Shown here one piece after another: positions 1 to 12,534 of a stretch of DNA of 64,000 nucleotides (position 1 is the stretch's first letter; every line of letters begins with the position of its first letter). A program made the translations under genes and the position numbers. The notes below the pieces were generated by a model that had not been told where the DNA came from, searched no databases, and was given only the letters and a program-made list of their open reading frames with translations. Source of the stretch: Henricia sp. BOLD:AAB3569 (lineage: Eukaryota > Echinodermata > Asteroidea > Spinulosida > Echinasteridae); contig JBBELK010000924.1 in the NCBI GenBank assembly GCA_037783545.1, positions 124,001 through 188,000 of the forward strand, read 5' to 3'.

Positions 1-297
1 TGAGCATGCGCACAACTCAGGAGTACCCCAAAGAGGTGTGTACAGACAGCCACGGTTTGCATGAGAGCAGTCAGGAAGCCTCAACCCAGTTTTTTCTAAA
101 CTTTGAAATTTCTCTGCCATTTCCCGGCGAAAGTCTGTCAATTTTTTATGACAAGTGCGCAATATAGAGAGTTTAGGGCATGCAAAATTTGAAGTTCGTC
201 GGAACATTTTTCGACCTCCAAATTTGCCGACGTTTGGACCACACTTTGACCAAATTGCCGAGCCAAACTGCGGTGCGTTAACGACAGTCCGAATGAC

Positions 298-309
298 TGA
301 GCATGCGCA
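298..309 (+). other. NRF-1-like motif in every monomer (A example)
   Basis: TGAGCATGCGCA matches the animal NRF-1 consensus YGCGCAYGCGCR at 11 of 12 positions (A for C at position 3). It is kept in nearly all A and B monomers; the B example is at 24487-24498. Whether any protein binds it here cannot be told from sequence. It may simply be a conserved part of the satellite. Confidence 0.4.
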
Positions 310-1936
310 CAACTCAGGAGTACCCCAAAGAGGTGTGTACAGACAGCCACGGTTTGCGTGAGAGCAGTCAGGAAGCCTCAACCCAGTTTTTTCTAAACTT
401 TGAAATTTCTCTGCCATTTCACGGCGAAAGTCTGTCAATTTTTTATGACAAGTGCGCAATATAGAGAGTTTAGGGCATGCAAAATTTGAAGTTCGTCGGA
501 ACATTTTTCGACCTCCAAATTTGCCGACGTTTGGACCACACTTTGACCAAATTGCCGAGCCAAACTGCGGTGCGTTAACGACAGTCCGAATGACTGAGCA
601 TGCGCACAACTCAGGAGTACCCCAAAGAGGTGTGTACAGACAGCCACGGTTTGCGTGAGAGCAGTCAGAAAGCCTCAACCCAGTTTTTTCTAAACTTTGA
701 AATTTCTCTGCCATTTCCCGGCGAAAGTCTGTCAATTTTTTATGACAAGTGCGCAATATAGAGAGTTTAGGGCATGCAAAATTTGAAGTTCGTCGGAACA
801 TTTTTCGACCTCCAAATTTGCCGACGTTTGGACCACACTTTGACCAAATTGCCGAGCCAAACTGCGGTGCGTTAACGACAGTCCGAATGACTGAGCATGC
901 GCACAACTCAGGAGTACCCCAAAGAGGTGTGTACAGACAGCCACGGTTTGCGTGAGAGCAGTCAGGAAGCCTCAACCCAGTTTTTTCTAAACTTTGAAAT
1001 TTCTCTGCCATTTCCCGGCGAAAGTCTGTCAATTTTTTATGACAAGTGCGCAATATAGAGAGTTTAGGGCATGCAAAATTTGAAGTTCGTCGGAACATTT
1101 TTCGACCTCCAAATTTGCCGACGTTTGGACCACACTTTGACCAAATTGCCGAGCCAAACTGCGGTGCGTTAACGACAGTCCGAATGACTGAGCATGCGCA
1201 CAACTCAGGAGTACCCCAAAGAGGTGTGTACAGACAGCCACGGTTTGCGTGAGAGCAGTCAGGAAGCCTCAACCCAGTTTTTTCTAAACTTTGAAATTTC
1301 TCTGCCATTTCCCGGCGAAAGTCTGTCAATTTTTTATGACAAGTGCGCAATCTAGAGAGTTTAGGGCATGCAAAATTTGAAGTTCGTCGGAACATTTTTC
1401 GACCTCCAAATTTGCCGACGTTTGGACCACACTTTGACCAAATTGCCGAGCCAAACTGCGGTGCGTTAACGACAGTCCGAATGACTGAGCATGCGCACAA
1501 CTCAGGAGTACCCCAAAGAGGTGTGTACAGACAGCCACGGTTTGCGTGAGAGCAGTCAGGAAGCCTCAACCCAGTTTTTTCTAAACTTTGAAATTTCTCT
1601 GCCATTTCCCGGCGAAAGTCTGTCAATTTTTTATGACAAGTGCGCAATATAGAGAGTTTAGGGCATGCAAAATTTGAAGTTCGTCGGAACATTTTTCGAC
1701 CTCCAAATTTGCCGACGTTTGGACCACACTTTGACCAAATTGCCGAGCCAAACTGCGGTGCGTTAACGACAGTCCGAATGACTGAGCATGCGCACAACTC
1801 AGGAGTACCCCAAAGAGGTGTGTACAGACAGCCACGGTTTGCGTGGGAGCAGTCAGGAAGCCTCAACCCAGTTTTTTCTAAACTTTGAAATTTCTCTGCC
1901 ATTTCCCGGCGAAAGTCTGTCAATTTTTTATGACAA

Positions 1937-3125
1937 GTGCGCAATATAGAGAGTTTAGGGCATGCAAAATTTAAAGTTCGTCGGAACATTTTTCGACCTC
2001 CAAATTTGCCGACGTTTGGACCACACCTCGACCAAATTGCCGAGCCAAACTGCGGTGCGTTAACGACAGTCCGAATGACTGAGCATGCGCACAACTCAGG
2101 AGTACCCCAAAGAGGTGTGTACAGACAGCCACGGTTTGCGTGAGAGCAGTCAGGAAGCCTCAACCCAGTTTTTTCTAAACTTTGAAATTTCTCTGCCATT
2201 TCCCGGCGAAAGTCTGTCAATTTTTTATGACAAGTGCGCAATATAGAGAGTTTAGGGCATGCAACATTTGAAGTTCGTCGGAACATTTTTCGACCTCCAA
2301 ATTTGCCGACGTTTGGACCACACTTTGACCAAATTGCCGAGCCAAACTGCGGTGCGTTAACGACAGTCCGAATGACTGAGCATGCGCACAACTCAGGAGT
2401 ACCCCAAAGAGGTGTGTACAGACAGCCACGGTTTGCGTGAGAGCAGTCAGGAAGCCTCAACCCAGTTTTTTCTAAACTTTGAAATTTCTCTGCCATTTCC
2501 CGGCGAAAGTCTGTCAATTTTTTATGACAAGTGCGCAATATAGAGAGTTTAGGGCATGCAAAATTTGAAGTTCGTCGGAACATTTTTCGACCTCCAAATT
2601 TGCCGACGTTTGGACCACACTTTGACCAAATTGCCGAGCCAAACTGCGGTGCGTTAACGACAGTCCGAATGACTGAGCATGCGCACAACTCAGGAGTACC
2701 CCAAAGAGGTGTGTACAGACAGCCACGGTTTGCGTGAGAGCAGTCAGGAAGCCTCAACCCAGTTTTTTCTAAACTTTGATATTTCTCTGCCATTTCCCGG
2801 CGAAAGTCTGTCAATTTTTTTATGACAAGTGCGCAATATAGAGAGTTTAGGGCATGCAAAATTTGAAGTTCGTCGGAACATTTTTCGACCTCCAAATTTG
2901 CCGACGTTTGGACCACACTTTGACCAAATTGCCGAGCCAAACTGCGGTGCGTTAACGACAGTCCGAATGACTGAGCATGCGCACAACTCAGGAGTACCCC
3001 AAAGAGGTGTGTACAGACAGCCACGGTTTGCGTGAGAGCAGTCAGGAAGCCTCAACCCAGTTTTTTCTAAACTTTTAAATTTCTCTGCCATTTCCCGGCG
3101 AAAGTCTGTCATTTTTTTATGACAA
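1937..3125 (+). repeat. A-family tetramer HOR, copy 1
   Basis: Four consecutive monomers carry an ordered set of private variants. The first has TTTAAAG in place of TTTGAAG plus CACCTCGACC in place of CACTTTGACC. The second has GCAACATTTG in place of GCAAAATTTG. The third is consensus-like. The fourth is preceded by TTTGATATT and has a seven-T tract. The same order recurs at 5801 and 6991, so this is a higher-order unit rather than random drift. Unit boundaries are arbitrary within a monomer. Confidence 0.85.
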
Positions 3126-5800
3126 GTGCGCAATATAGAGAGTTTAGGGCATGCAAAATTTGAAGTTCGTCGGAACATTTTTCGACCTCCAAATTTGCCG
3201 ACGTTTGGACCACACTTTGACCAAATTGCCGAGCCAAACTGCGGTGCGTTAACGACAGTCCGAATGACTGAGCATGCGCACAACTCAGGAGTACCCCAAA
3301 GAGGTGTGTACAGACAGCCACGGTTTGCGTGAGAGCAGTCAGGAAGCCTCAACCCAGTTTTTTCTAAACTTTTAAATTTCTCTGCCATTTCCCGGCGAAA
3401 GTCTGTCATTTTTTTATGACAAGTGCGCAATATAGAGAGTTTAGGGCATGCAAAATTTGAAGTTCGTCGGAACATTTTTCGACCTCCAAATTTGCCGACG
3501 TTTGGACCACACTTTGACCAAATTGCCGAGCCAAACTGCGGTGCGTTAACGACAGTCCGAATGACTGAGCATGCGCACAACTCAGGAGTACCCCAAAGAG
3601 GTGTGTACAGACAGCCACGGTTTGCGTGAGAGCAGTCAGGAAGCCTCAACCCAGTTTTTTCTAAACTTTGATATTTCTCTGCCATTTCCCGGCGAAAGTC
3701 TGTCAATTTTTTTATGACAAGTGCGCAATATAGAGAGTTTAGGGCATTTAAAATTTGAAGTTCGTCGGAACATTTTTCGACCTCCAAATTTGCCGACGTT
3801 TGGACCACACTTTGACCAAATTGCCGAGCCAAACTGCGGTGCGTTAACGACAGTCCGAATGACTGAGCATGCGCACAACTCAGGAGTACCCCAAAGAGGT
3901 GTGTACAGACAGCCACGGTTTGCGTGAGAGCAGTCAGGAAGCCTCAACCCAGTTTTTTCTAAACTTTGAAATTTCTCTGCCATTTCCCGGCGAAAGTCTG
4001 TCAATTTTTTTATGACAAGTGCGCAATATAGAGAGTTTAGGGCATGCAAAATTTGAAGTTCGTCGGAACATTTTTCGACCTCCACATTTGCCGACGTTTG
4101 GACCACACTTTGACAAAATTGCCGAGCCAAACTGCGGTGCGTTAACGACAGTCCGAATGACTGAGCATGCGCACAACTCAGGAGTACCCCAAAGAGGTGT
4201 GTACAGACAGCCACGGTTTGCGTGAGAGCAGTCAGGAAGCCTCAACCCAGTTTTTTATAAACTTTGAAATTTCTCTGCCATTTCCCGGCGAAAGTCTGTC
4301 CATTTTTTATGACAAGTGCGCAATATTGAGAGTTTAGGGCATGCAAAATTTGAAGTTCGTCGGAACATTTTTCGACCTCCAAATTTGCCGACGTTTGGAC
4401 CACACATTGACCAAATTGCCGAGCCAAACTGCGGTGCGTTAACGACAGTCCGAATGACTGAGCATGCGCACAACTCAGGAGTACCCCAAAGAGGTGTGTA
4501 CAGACAGCCACGGTTTGCGTGAGAGCAGTCAGGAAGCCTCAACCCAGTTTTTTCTAAACTTTGAAATTTCTCTGCCCTTTCCCGGCGAAAGTCTGTCAAT
4601 TTTTTATGACAAGTGCGCAATATAGAGAGTTTAGGGCATGCAAAATTTGAAGTTCGTCGGAACATTTTTCGACCTCCAAATTTGCCGACGTTTGGACCAC
4701 ACTTTGACCAAATTTCCGAGCCAAACTGCGGTGCGTTAACGACAGTCCGAATGACTGAGCATGCGCACAACTCAGGAGTACCCCAAAGAGGTGTGTACAG
4801 ACAGCCACGGTTTGCGTGAGAGCAGTCAGGAAGCCTCAACCCAGTTTTTTCTAAACTTTGAAATTTCTCTGCCATTTCCCGGCGAAAGTCTGTCAATTTT
4901 TTATGACAAGTGCGCAATATAGAGAGTTTAGGGCATGCAAAATTTGAAGTTCGTCGGAACATTTTTCGACCTCCAAATTTGCCGACGTTTGGACCACACT
5001 TTGACCAAATTGCCGAGCCAAACTGCGGTGCGTTAACGACAGTCCGAATGACTGAGCATGCGCACAACTCAGGAGTACCCCAAAGAGGTGTGTACAGACA
5101 GCCACGGTTTGCGTGAGAGCAGTCAGGAAGCCTCAACCCAGTTTTTTCTAAACTTTGAAATTTCTCTGCCATTTCCCGGCGAAAGTCTGTCAATTTTTTA
5201 TGACAAGTGCGCAATATAGAGAGTTTAGGGCATGCAAAATTTGAAGTTCGTCGGAACATTTTTCGACCTCCAAATTTGCCGACGTTTGGACCACACTTTG
5301 ACCAAATTGCCGAGCCAAACTGCGGTGCGTTAACGACAGTCCGAATGACTGAGCATGCGCACAACTCAGGAGTACCCCAAAGAGGTGTGTACAGACAGCC
5401 ACGGTTTGCGTGGGAGCAGTCAGGAAGCCTCAACCCAGTTTTTTCTAAACTTTGAAATTTCTCTGCCATTTCCCGGCGAAAGTCTGTCAATTTTTTATGA
5501 CAAGTGCGCAATATAGAGAGTTTAGGGCATGCAAAAATTGAAGTTCGTCGGAACATTTTTCGACCTCCAAATTTGCCGACGTTTGGACCACACTTTGACC
5601 AAATTGCCGAGCCAAACTGCGGTGCGTTAACGACAGTCCGAATGACTAAGCATGCGCACAACTCAGGAGTACCCCAAAGAGGTGTGTACAGACAGCCACG
5701 GTTTGCGTGAGAGCAGTCAGAAAGCCTCAACCCATTTTTTTCTAAACTTTGAAATTTCTCTGCCATTTCCCGGCGAAAGTCTGTCAATTTTTTATGACAA

Positions 5801-6990
5801 GTGCGCAATATAGAGAGTTTAGGGCATGCAAAATTTAAAGTTCGTCGGAACATTTTTCGACCTCCAAATTTGCCGACGTTTGGACCACACCTCGACCAAA
5901 TTGCCGAGCCAAACTGCGGTGCGTTAACGACAGTCCGAATGACTGAGCATGCGCACAACTCAGGAGTACCCCCAAAGAGGTGTGTACAGACAGCCACGGT
6001 TTGCGTGAGAGCAGTCAGGAAGCCTCAACCCAGTTTTTTCTAAACTTTGAAATTTCTCTGCCATTTCCCGGCGAAAGTCTGTCAATTTTTTATGACAAGT
6101 GCGCAATATAGAGAGTTTAGGGCATGCAACATTTGAAGTTCGTCGGAACATTTTTCGACCTCCAAATTTGCCGACGTTTGGACCACACTTTGACCAAATT
6201 GCCGAGCCAAACTGCGGTGCGTTAACGACAGTCCGAATGACTGAGCATGCGCACAACTCAGGAGTACCCCAAAGAGGTGTGTACAGACAGCCACGGTTTG
6301 CGTGAGAGCAGTCAGGAAGCCTCAACCCAGTTTTTTCTAAACTTTGAAATTTCTCTGCCATTTCCCGGCGAAAGTCTGTCAATTTTTTATGACAAGTGCG
6401 CAATATAGAGAGTTTAGGGCATGCAAAATTTGAAGTTCGTCGGAACATTTTTCGACCTCCAAATTTGCCGACGTTTGGACCACACTTTGACCAAATTGCC
6501 GAGCCAAACTGCGGTGCGTTAACGACAGTCCGAATGACTGAGCATGCGCACAACTCAGGAGTACCCCAAAGAGGTGTGTACAGACAGCCACGGTTTGCGT
6601 GAGAGCAGTCAGGAAGCCTCAACCCAGTTTTTTCTAAACTTTGATATTTCTCTGCCATTTCCCGGCGAAAGTCTGTCAATTTTTTTATGACAAGTGCGCA
6701 ATATAGAGAGTTTAGGGCATGCAAAATTTGAAGTTCGTCGGAACATTTTTCGACCTCCAAATTTGCCGACGTTTGGACCACACTTTGACCAAATTGCCGA
6801 GCCAAACTGCGGTGCGTTAACGACAGTCCGAATGACTGAGCATGCGCACAACTCAGGAGTACCCCAAAGAGGTGTGTACAGACAGCCACGGTTTGCGTGA
6901 GAGCAGTCAGGAAGCCTCAACCCAGTTTTTTCTAAACTTTGAAATTTCTCTGCCATTTCCCGGCGAAAGTCTGTCAATTTTTTATGACAA
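5801..6990 (+). repeat. A-family tetramer HOR, copy 2 (1190 bp)
   Basis: Same four-monomer order as the unit at 1937: TTTAAAG with CTCGACC, then GCAACATT, then consensus-like, then GATATT with seven T. The first monomer also has an extra C in the ACCCC run near 5969. The next copy follows directly at 6991, so copies 2 and 3 are a true tandem pair. Confidence 0.87.
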
Positions 6991-8179
6991 GTGCGCAATA
7001 TAGAGAGTTTAGGGCATGCAAAATTTAAAGTTCGTCGGAACATTTTTCGACCTCCAAATTTGCCGACGTTTGGACCACACCTCGACCAAATTGCCGAGCC
7101 AAACTGCGGTGCGTTAACGACAGTCCGAATGACTGAGCATGCGCACAACTCAGGAGTACCCCAAAGAGGTGTGTACAGACAGCCACGGTTTGCGTGAGAG
7201 CAGTCAGGAAGCCTCAACCCAGTTTTTTCTAAACTTTGAAATTTCTCTGCCATTTCCCGGCGAAAGTCTGTCAATTTTTTATGACAAGTGCGCAATATAG
7301 AGAGTTTAGGGCATGCAACATTTGAAGTTCGTCGGAACATTTTTCGACCTCCAAATTTGCCGACGTTTGGACCACACTTTGACCAAATTGCCGAGCCAAA
7401 CTGCGGTGCGTTAACGACAGTCCGAATGACTGAGCATGCGCACAACTCAGGAGTACCCCAAAGAGGTGTGTACAGACAGCCACGGTTTGCGTGAGAGCAG
7501 TCAGGAAGCCTCAACCCAGTTTTTTCTAAACTTTGAAATTTCTCTGCCATTTCCCGGCGAAAGTCTGTCAATTTTTTATGACAAGTGCGCAATATAGAGA
7601 GTTTAGGGCATGCAAAATTTGAAGTTCGTCGGAACATTTTTCGACCTCCAAATTTGCCGACGTTTGGACCACACTTTGACCAAATTGCCGAGCCAAACTG
7701 CGGTGCGTTAACGACAGTCCGAATGACTGAGCATGCGCACAACTCAGGAGTACCCCAAAGAGGTGTGTACAGACAGCCACGGTTTGCGTGAGAGCAGTCA
7801 GGAAGCCTCAACCCAGTTTTTTCTAAACTTTGATATTTCTCTGCCATTTCCCGGCGAAAGTCTGTCAATTTTTTTATGACAAGTGCGCAATATAGAGAGT
7901 TTAGGGCATGCAAAATTTGAAGTTCGTCGGAACATTTTTCGACCTCCAAATTTGCCGACGTTTGGACCACACTTTGACCAAATTGCCGAGCCAAACTGCG
8001 GTGCGTTAACGACAGTCCGAATGACTGAGCATGCGCACAACTCAGGAGTACCCCAAAGAGGTGTGTACAGACAGCCACGGTTTGCGTGAGAGCAGTCAGG
8101 AAGCCTCAACCCAGTTTTTTCTAAACTTTTAAATTTCTCTGCCATTTCCCGGCGAAAGTCTGTCATTTTTTTATGACAA
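6991..8179 (+). repeat. A-family tetramer HOR, copy 3 (about 1190 bp)
   Basis: Third occurrence of the tetramer, directly after copy 2. Its last monomer (GATATT, seven T) is also the first monomer of a different 1192-bp tetramer that begins near 7798, so two HOR patterns overlap by one monomer here. Confidence 0.85.
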
Positions 8180-10181
8180 GTGCGCAATATAGAGAGTTTA
8201 GGGCATGCAAAATTTGAAGTTCGTCGGAACATTTTTCGACCTCCAAATTTGCCGACGTTTGGACCACACTTTGACCAAATTGCCGAGCCAAACTGCGGTG
8301 CGTTAACGACAGTCCGAATGACTGAGCATGCGCACAACTCAGGAGTACCCCAAAGAGGTGTGTACAGACAGCCACGGTTTGCGTGAGAGCAGTCAGGAAG
8401 CCTCAACCCAGTTTTTTCTAAACTTTGATATTTCTCTGCCATTTCCCGGCGAAAGTCTGTCAATTTTTTTATGACAAGTGCGCAATATAGAGAGTTTAGG
8501 GCATTCAAAATTTGAAGTTCGTCGGAACATTTTTCGACCTCCAAATTTGCCGACGTTTGGACCACACTTTGACCAAATTGCCGAGCCAAACTGCGGTGCG
8601 TTAACGACAGTCCGAATGACTGAGCATGCGCACAACTCAGGAGTACCCCAAAGAGGTGTGTACAGACAGCCACGGTTTGCGTGAGAGCAGTCAGGAAGCC
8701 TCAACCCAGTTTTTTCTAAACTTTGAAATTTCTCTGCCATTTCCCGGCGAAAGTCTGTCAATATTTTTATGACAAGTGCGCAATATAGAGAGTTTAGGGC
8801 ATGCAAAATTTGAAGTTCGTCGGAACATTTTTCGACCTCCAAATTTGCCGACGTTTGGACCACACTTTGACCAAATTGCCGAGCCAAACTGCGGTGCGTT
8901 AACCACAGTCCGAATGACTGAGCATGCGCACAACTCAGGAGTACCCCCAAAGAGGTGTGTACAGACAGCCACGGTTTGCGTGAGAGCAGTCAGGAAGCCT
9001 CAACCCAGTTTTTTCTAAACTTTGATATTTCTCTGCCATTTCCCGGCGAAAGTCTGTCAATTTTTTTATGACAAGTGCGCAATATAGAGAGTTTAGGGCA
9101 TGCAAAATTTGAAGTTCGTCGGAACATTTTTCGACCTCCAAATTTGCCGACGTTTGGACCACACTTTGACCAAATTGCCGAGCCAAACTGCGGTGCGTTA
9201 ACGACAGTCCGAATGACTGAGCATGCGCACAACTCAGGAGTACCCCAAAGAGGTGTGTACAGACAGCCACGGTTTGCGTGAGAGCAGTCAGGAAGCCTTA
9301 ACCCAGTTTTTTCTAAACTTTTAAATTTCTCTGCCATTTCCCGGCGAAAGTCTGTCATTTTTTTATGACAAGTGCGCAATATAGAGAGTTTAGGGCATGC
9401 AAAATTTGAAGTTCGTCGGAACATTTTTCGACCTCCAAATTTGCCGACGTTTGGACCACACTTTGACCAAATTGCCGAGCCAAACTGCGGTGCGTTAACG
9501 ACAGTCCGAATGACTGAGCATGCGCACAACTCAGGAGTACCCCAAAGAGGTGTGTACAGACAGCCACGGTTTGCGTGAGAGCAGTCAGGAAGCCTCAACC
9601 CAGTTTTTTCTAAACTTTGATATTTCTCTGCCATTTCCCGGCGAAAGTCTGTCAATTTTTTTATGACAAGTGCGCAATATAGAGAGTTTAGGGCATTCAA
9701 AATTTGAAGTTCGTCGGAACATTTTTCGACCTCCAAATTTGCCGACGTTTGGACCACACTTTGACCAAATTGCCGAGCCAAACTGCGGTGCGTTAACGAC
9801 AGTCCGAATGACTGAGCATGCGCACAACTCAGGAGTACCCCAAAGAGGTGTGTACAGACAGCCACGGTTTGCGTGAGAGCAGTCAGGAAGCCTCAACCCA
9901 GTTTTTTCTAAACTTTGAAATTTCTCTGCCATTTCCCGGCGAAAGTCTGTCAATATTTTTATGACAAGTGCGCAATATAGAGAGTTTAGGGCATGCAAAA
10001 TTTGAAGTTCGTCGGAACATTTTTCGACCTCCAAATTTGCCGACGTTTGGACCACACTTTGACCAAATTGCCGAGCCAAACTGCGGTGCGTTAACGACAG
10101 TCCGAATGACTGAGCATGCGCACAACTCAGGAGTACCCCAAAGAGGTGTGTACAGACAGCCACGGTTTGCGTGAGAGCAGT
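7798..10181 (+). repeat. Second A-family tetramer HOR, two tandem copies of 1192 bp
   Basis: Units run 7798-8989 and 8990-10181. Ordered marks in each are TTTGATATT with seven T; ACTTTTAAATTT with TCATTTTTTTA; TTTGATATT with GCATTCAAAA (losing the usual GCATGC); and TTTGAAATT with CAATATTTTTA. All four marks recur at 1192-bp spacing (for example GCATTCAAAA near 8503 and 9694). The 2744-4018 stretch has a relative of this order, with the TTTTAAATTT monomer doubled and GCATTTAAAA as the variant, so it is probably an older version of the same unit. Confidence 0.87.
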
Positions 10182-10247
10182 CAGGAAGCCTCAACCCAGT
10201 TTTTTCTAAACTTTGAAATTTCTCTGCCATTTCCCGGCGAAAGTCTG

Positions 10248-11734
10248 TCAATTTTTTATGACAAGTGCGCAATATTGAGAGTTTAGGGCATGCAAAATTT
10301 GAAGTTCGTCGGAACATTTTTCGACCTCCAAATTTGCCGACGTTTGGACCACACTTTGACCAAATTGCCGAGCCAAACTGCGGTGCGTTAACGACAGTCC
10401 GAATGACTGAGCATGCGCACAACTCAGGAGTACCCCAAAGAGGTGTGTACAGACAGCCACGGTTTGCGTAAGAGCAGTCAGGAAGCCTCAACCCAGTTTT
10501 TTCTAAACTTTGAAATTTCTCTGCCATTTCCCGGCGAAAGTCTGTCAATTTTTTTATGACAAGTGCGCAATATAGAGAGTTTAGGGCATGCAAAATTTGA
10601 AGTTCGTCGGAACATTTTTCGACCTCCAAATTTGCCGACGTTTGGACCACACTTTGACCAAATTGCCGAACCAAACTGCGGTGCGTTAACGACAGTCCGA
10701 ATGACTGAGCATGCGCACAACTCAGGAGTACCCCAAAGAGGTGTGTACAGACAGCCACGGTTTGCGTGAGAGCAGTCAGGAAGCCTCAACCCAGTTTTTT
10801 CTAAACTTTGAAATTTCTCTGCCATTTCCCGGCGAAAGTCTGTCAATTTTTTATGACAAGTGCGCAATATTGAGAGTTTAGGGCATGCAAAATTTGAAGT
10901 TCGTCGGAACATTTTTCGACCTCCAAATTTGCCGACGTTTGGACCACACTTTGACCAAATTGCCGAGCCAAACTGCGGTGCGTTAACGACAGTCCGAATG
11001 ACTGAGCATGCGCACAACTCAGGAGTACCCCAAAGAGGTGTGTACAGACAGCCACGGTTTGCGTGAGAGCAGTCAGGAAGCCTCAACCCAGTTTTTTCTA
11101 AACTTTGAAATTTCTCTGCCATTTCCCGGCGAAAGTCTGTCAATTTTTTTATGACAAGTGCGCAATATAGAGAGTTTAGGGCATGCAAAATTTGAAGTTC
11201 GTCGGAACATTTTTCGACCTCCAAATTTGCCGACGTTTGGACCACACTTTGACCAAATTGCCGAGCCAAACTGCGGTGCGTTAACGACAGTCCGAATGAC
11301 TGAGCATGCGCACAACTCAGGAGTACCCCAAAGAGGTGTGTACAGACAGCCACGGTTTGCGTGAGAGCAGTCAGGAAGCCTCAACCCAGTTTTATCTAAA
11401 CTTTGATATTTCTCTGCCATTTCCCGGCGAAAGTCTGTCAATTTTTTATGACAAGTGCGCAATATTGAGAGTTTAGGGCATGCAAAATTTGAAGTTCGTC
11501 GGAACATTTTTCGACCTCCAAATTTGCCGACGTTTGGACCACACTTTGACCAAATTGCCGAGCCAAACTGCGGTGCGTTAACGACAGTCCGAATGACTGA
11601 GCATGCGCACAACTCAGGAGTACCCCAAAGAGGTGTGTACAGACAGCCACGGTTTGCGTGAGAGCAGTCAGGAAGCCTCAACCCAGTTTTTTCTAAACTT
11701 TGAAATTTCTCTGCCATTTCCCGGCGAAAGTCTG
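10248..11734 (+). repeat. A-family dimer HOR (595 bp)
   Basis: Monomers with CAATATTGAGAG (others have CAATATAGAGAG) occur near 10271, 10866 and 11461, exactly 595 bp apart, alternating with seven-T monomers of 298 bp. This gives two and a half dimers. A single CAATATTGAG monomer near 4322 may be the source type. Confidence 0.83.
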
Positions 11735-12461
11735 TCAATTTTTTATGACAAGTGCGCAATATAGAGAGTTTAGGGCATGCAAAATTTGAAGTTCGTCGGA
11801 ACATTTTTCGACCTCCAAATTTGCCGACGTTTGGACCACACTTTGACCAAATTGCCGAGCCAAACTGCGGTGCGTTAACGACAGTCCGAATGACTGAGCA
11901 TGCGCACAACTCAGGAGTACCCCAAAGAGGTGTGTACAGACAGCCACGGTTTGCGTGAGAGCAGTCAGGAAGCCTCAACCCAGTTTTTTCTAAACTTTGA
12001 AATTTCTCTGCCATTTCCCGGCGAAAGTCTGTCAATTTTTTATGACAAGTGCGCAATATAGAGAGTTTAAGGCATGCAAAATTTGAAGTTCGTCGGAACA
12101 TTTTTCGACCTCCAAATTTGCCGACGTTTGGACCACACTTTGACCAAATTGCCGAGCCAAACTGCGGTGCGTTAACGACAGTCCGAATGACTGAGCATGC
12201 GCACAACTCAGGAGTACCCCAAAGAGGTGTGTACAGACAGCCACGGTTTGCGTGGGAGCAGTCAGGAAGCCTCAACCCAGTTTTTTCTAAACTTTGAAAT
12301 TTCTCTGCCATTTCCCGGCGAAAGTCTGTCAATTTTTTATGACAAGTGCGCAATATAAAGAGTTTAGGGCATGCAAAAATTGAAGTTCGTCGGAACATTT
12401 TTCGACCTCCAAATTTGCCGACGTTTGGACCACACTATGACCAAATTGCCTTTTTCTAAAA

Positions 12462-12485
12462 TGTTTTATTCGTCCGAATAAAACA
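12462..12485. repeat. Perfect 11-bp-arm palindrome at the island's left edge
   Basis: TGTTTTATTCG, a TC spacer, then CGAATAAAACA. The arms are exact reverse complements and lie 11 bp inside the satellite/island junction. It could form a cruciform or RNA hairpin. A strong palindrome beside a junction is typical of transposon ends or of a fragile site used in repair, but no other end feature confirms either. CTAA follows 2 bp later, which fits the CTRR of Helitron 3' ends only loosely, because the spacing is shorter than usual. Confidence 0.9.
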
Positions 12486-12534
12486 CGCTAACCAGTCCAA
12501 CGTTGTTACCGATAGAACCAGTGCTTCAGCCGTT

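Larger units (their letters stand above)
1..12450 (+). repeat. Satellite family A array, left block (297-bp monomers)
   Basis: About 42 head-to-tail monomers of 297 bp, with 298-bp variants caused by an extra T in a T-run. Recognisable blocks in order are TGAGCATGCGCACAACTCAG, a T6 tract followed by CTAAAC, CCCGGCGAAAGTCTGTCAA, a second T6/T7 tract, GTGCGCAATATAGAG, GGGCATGCAAAATTTGAAG, TTTTTCGACCTCC, GCCGACGTTTGGACC and GTGCGTTAACGACAGTCC. Most monomers differ from each other by only a few bases, and all point the same way. A-specific marks against family B are GTTAAC (B has GTCAAC), GCCGAGCC (B has CCCGTCCC) and TTTGCGTGAGAG (B is 2 bp shorter here). The block starts mid-monomer at the window edge and stops where the island interrupts a monomer. 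No gene is evident; open frames on both strands follow from the repeat length. Confidence 0.97.

Noticed and set aside
1-297. Internal duplication within the monomer (two GCATGC sites about 174 bp apart)
   Set aside because: Similarity is limited to the hexamer and a few adjacent bases; the rest of the two halves does not align by eye.
5960-8960. Shared extra C (ACCCCC) near 5969 and 8944 as evidence of a block duplication
   Set aside because: The other marks of the two monomers differ (TTTAAAG/CTCGACC versus CAATATTTTTA/AACCACAG), so independent slippage in a C-run is simpler.
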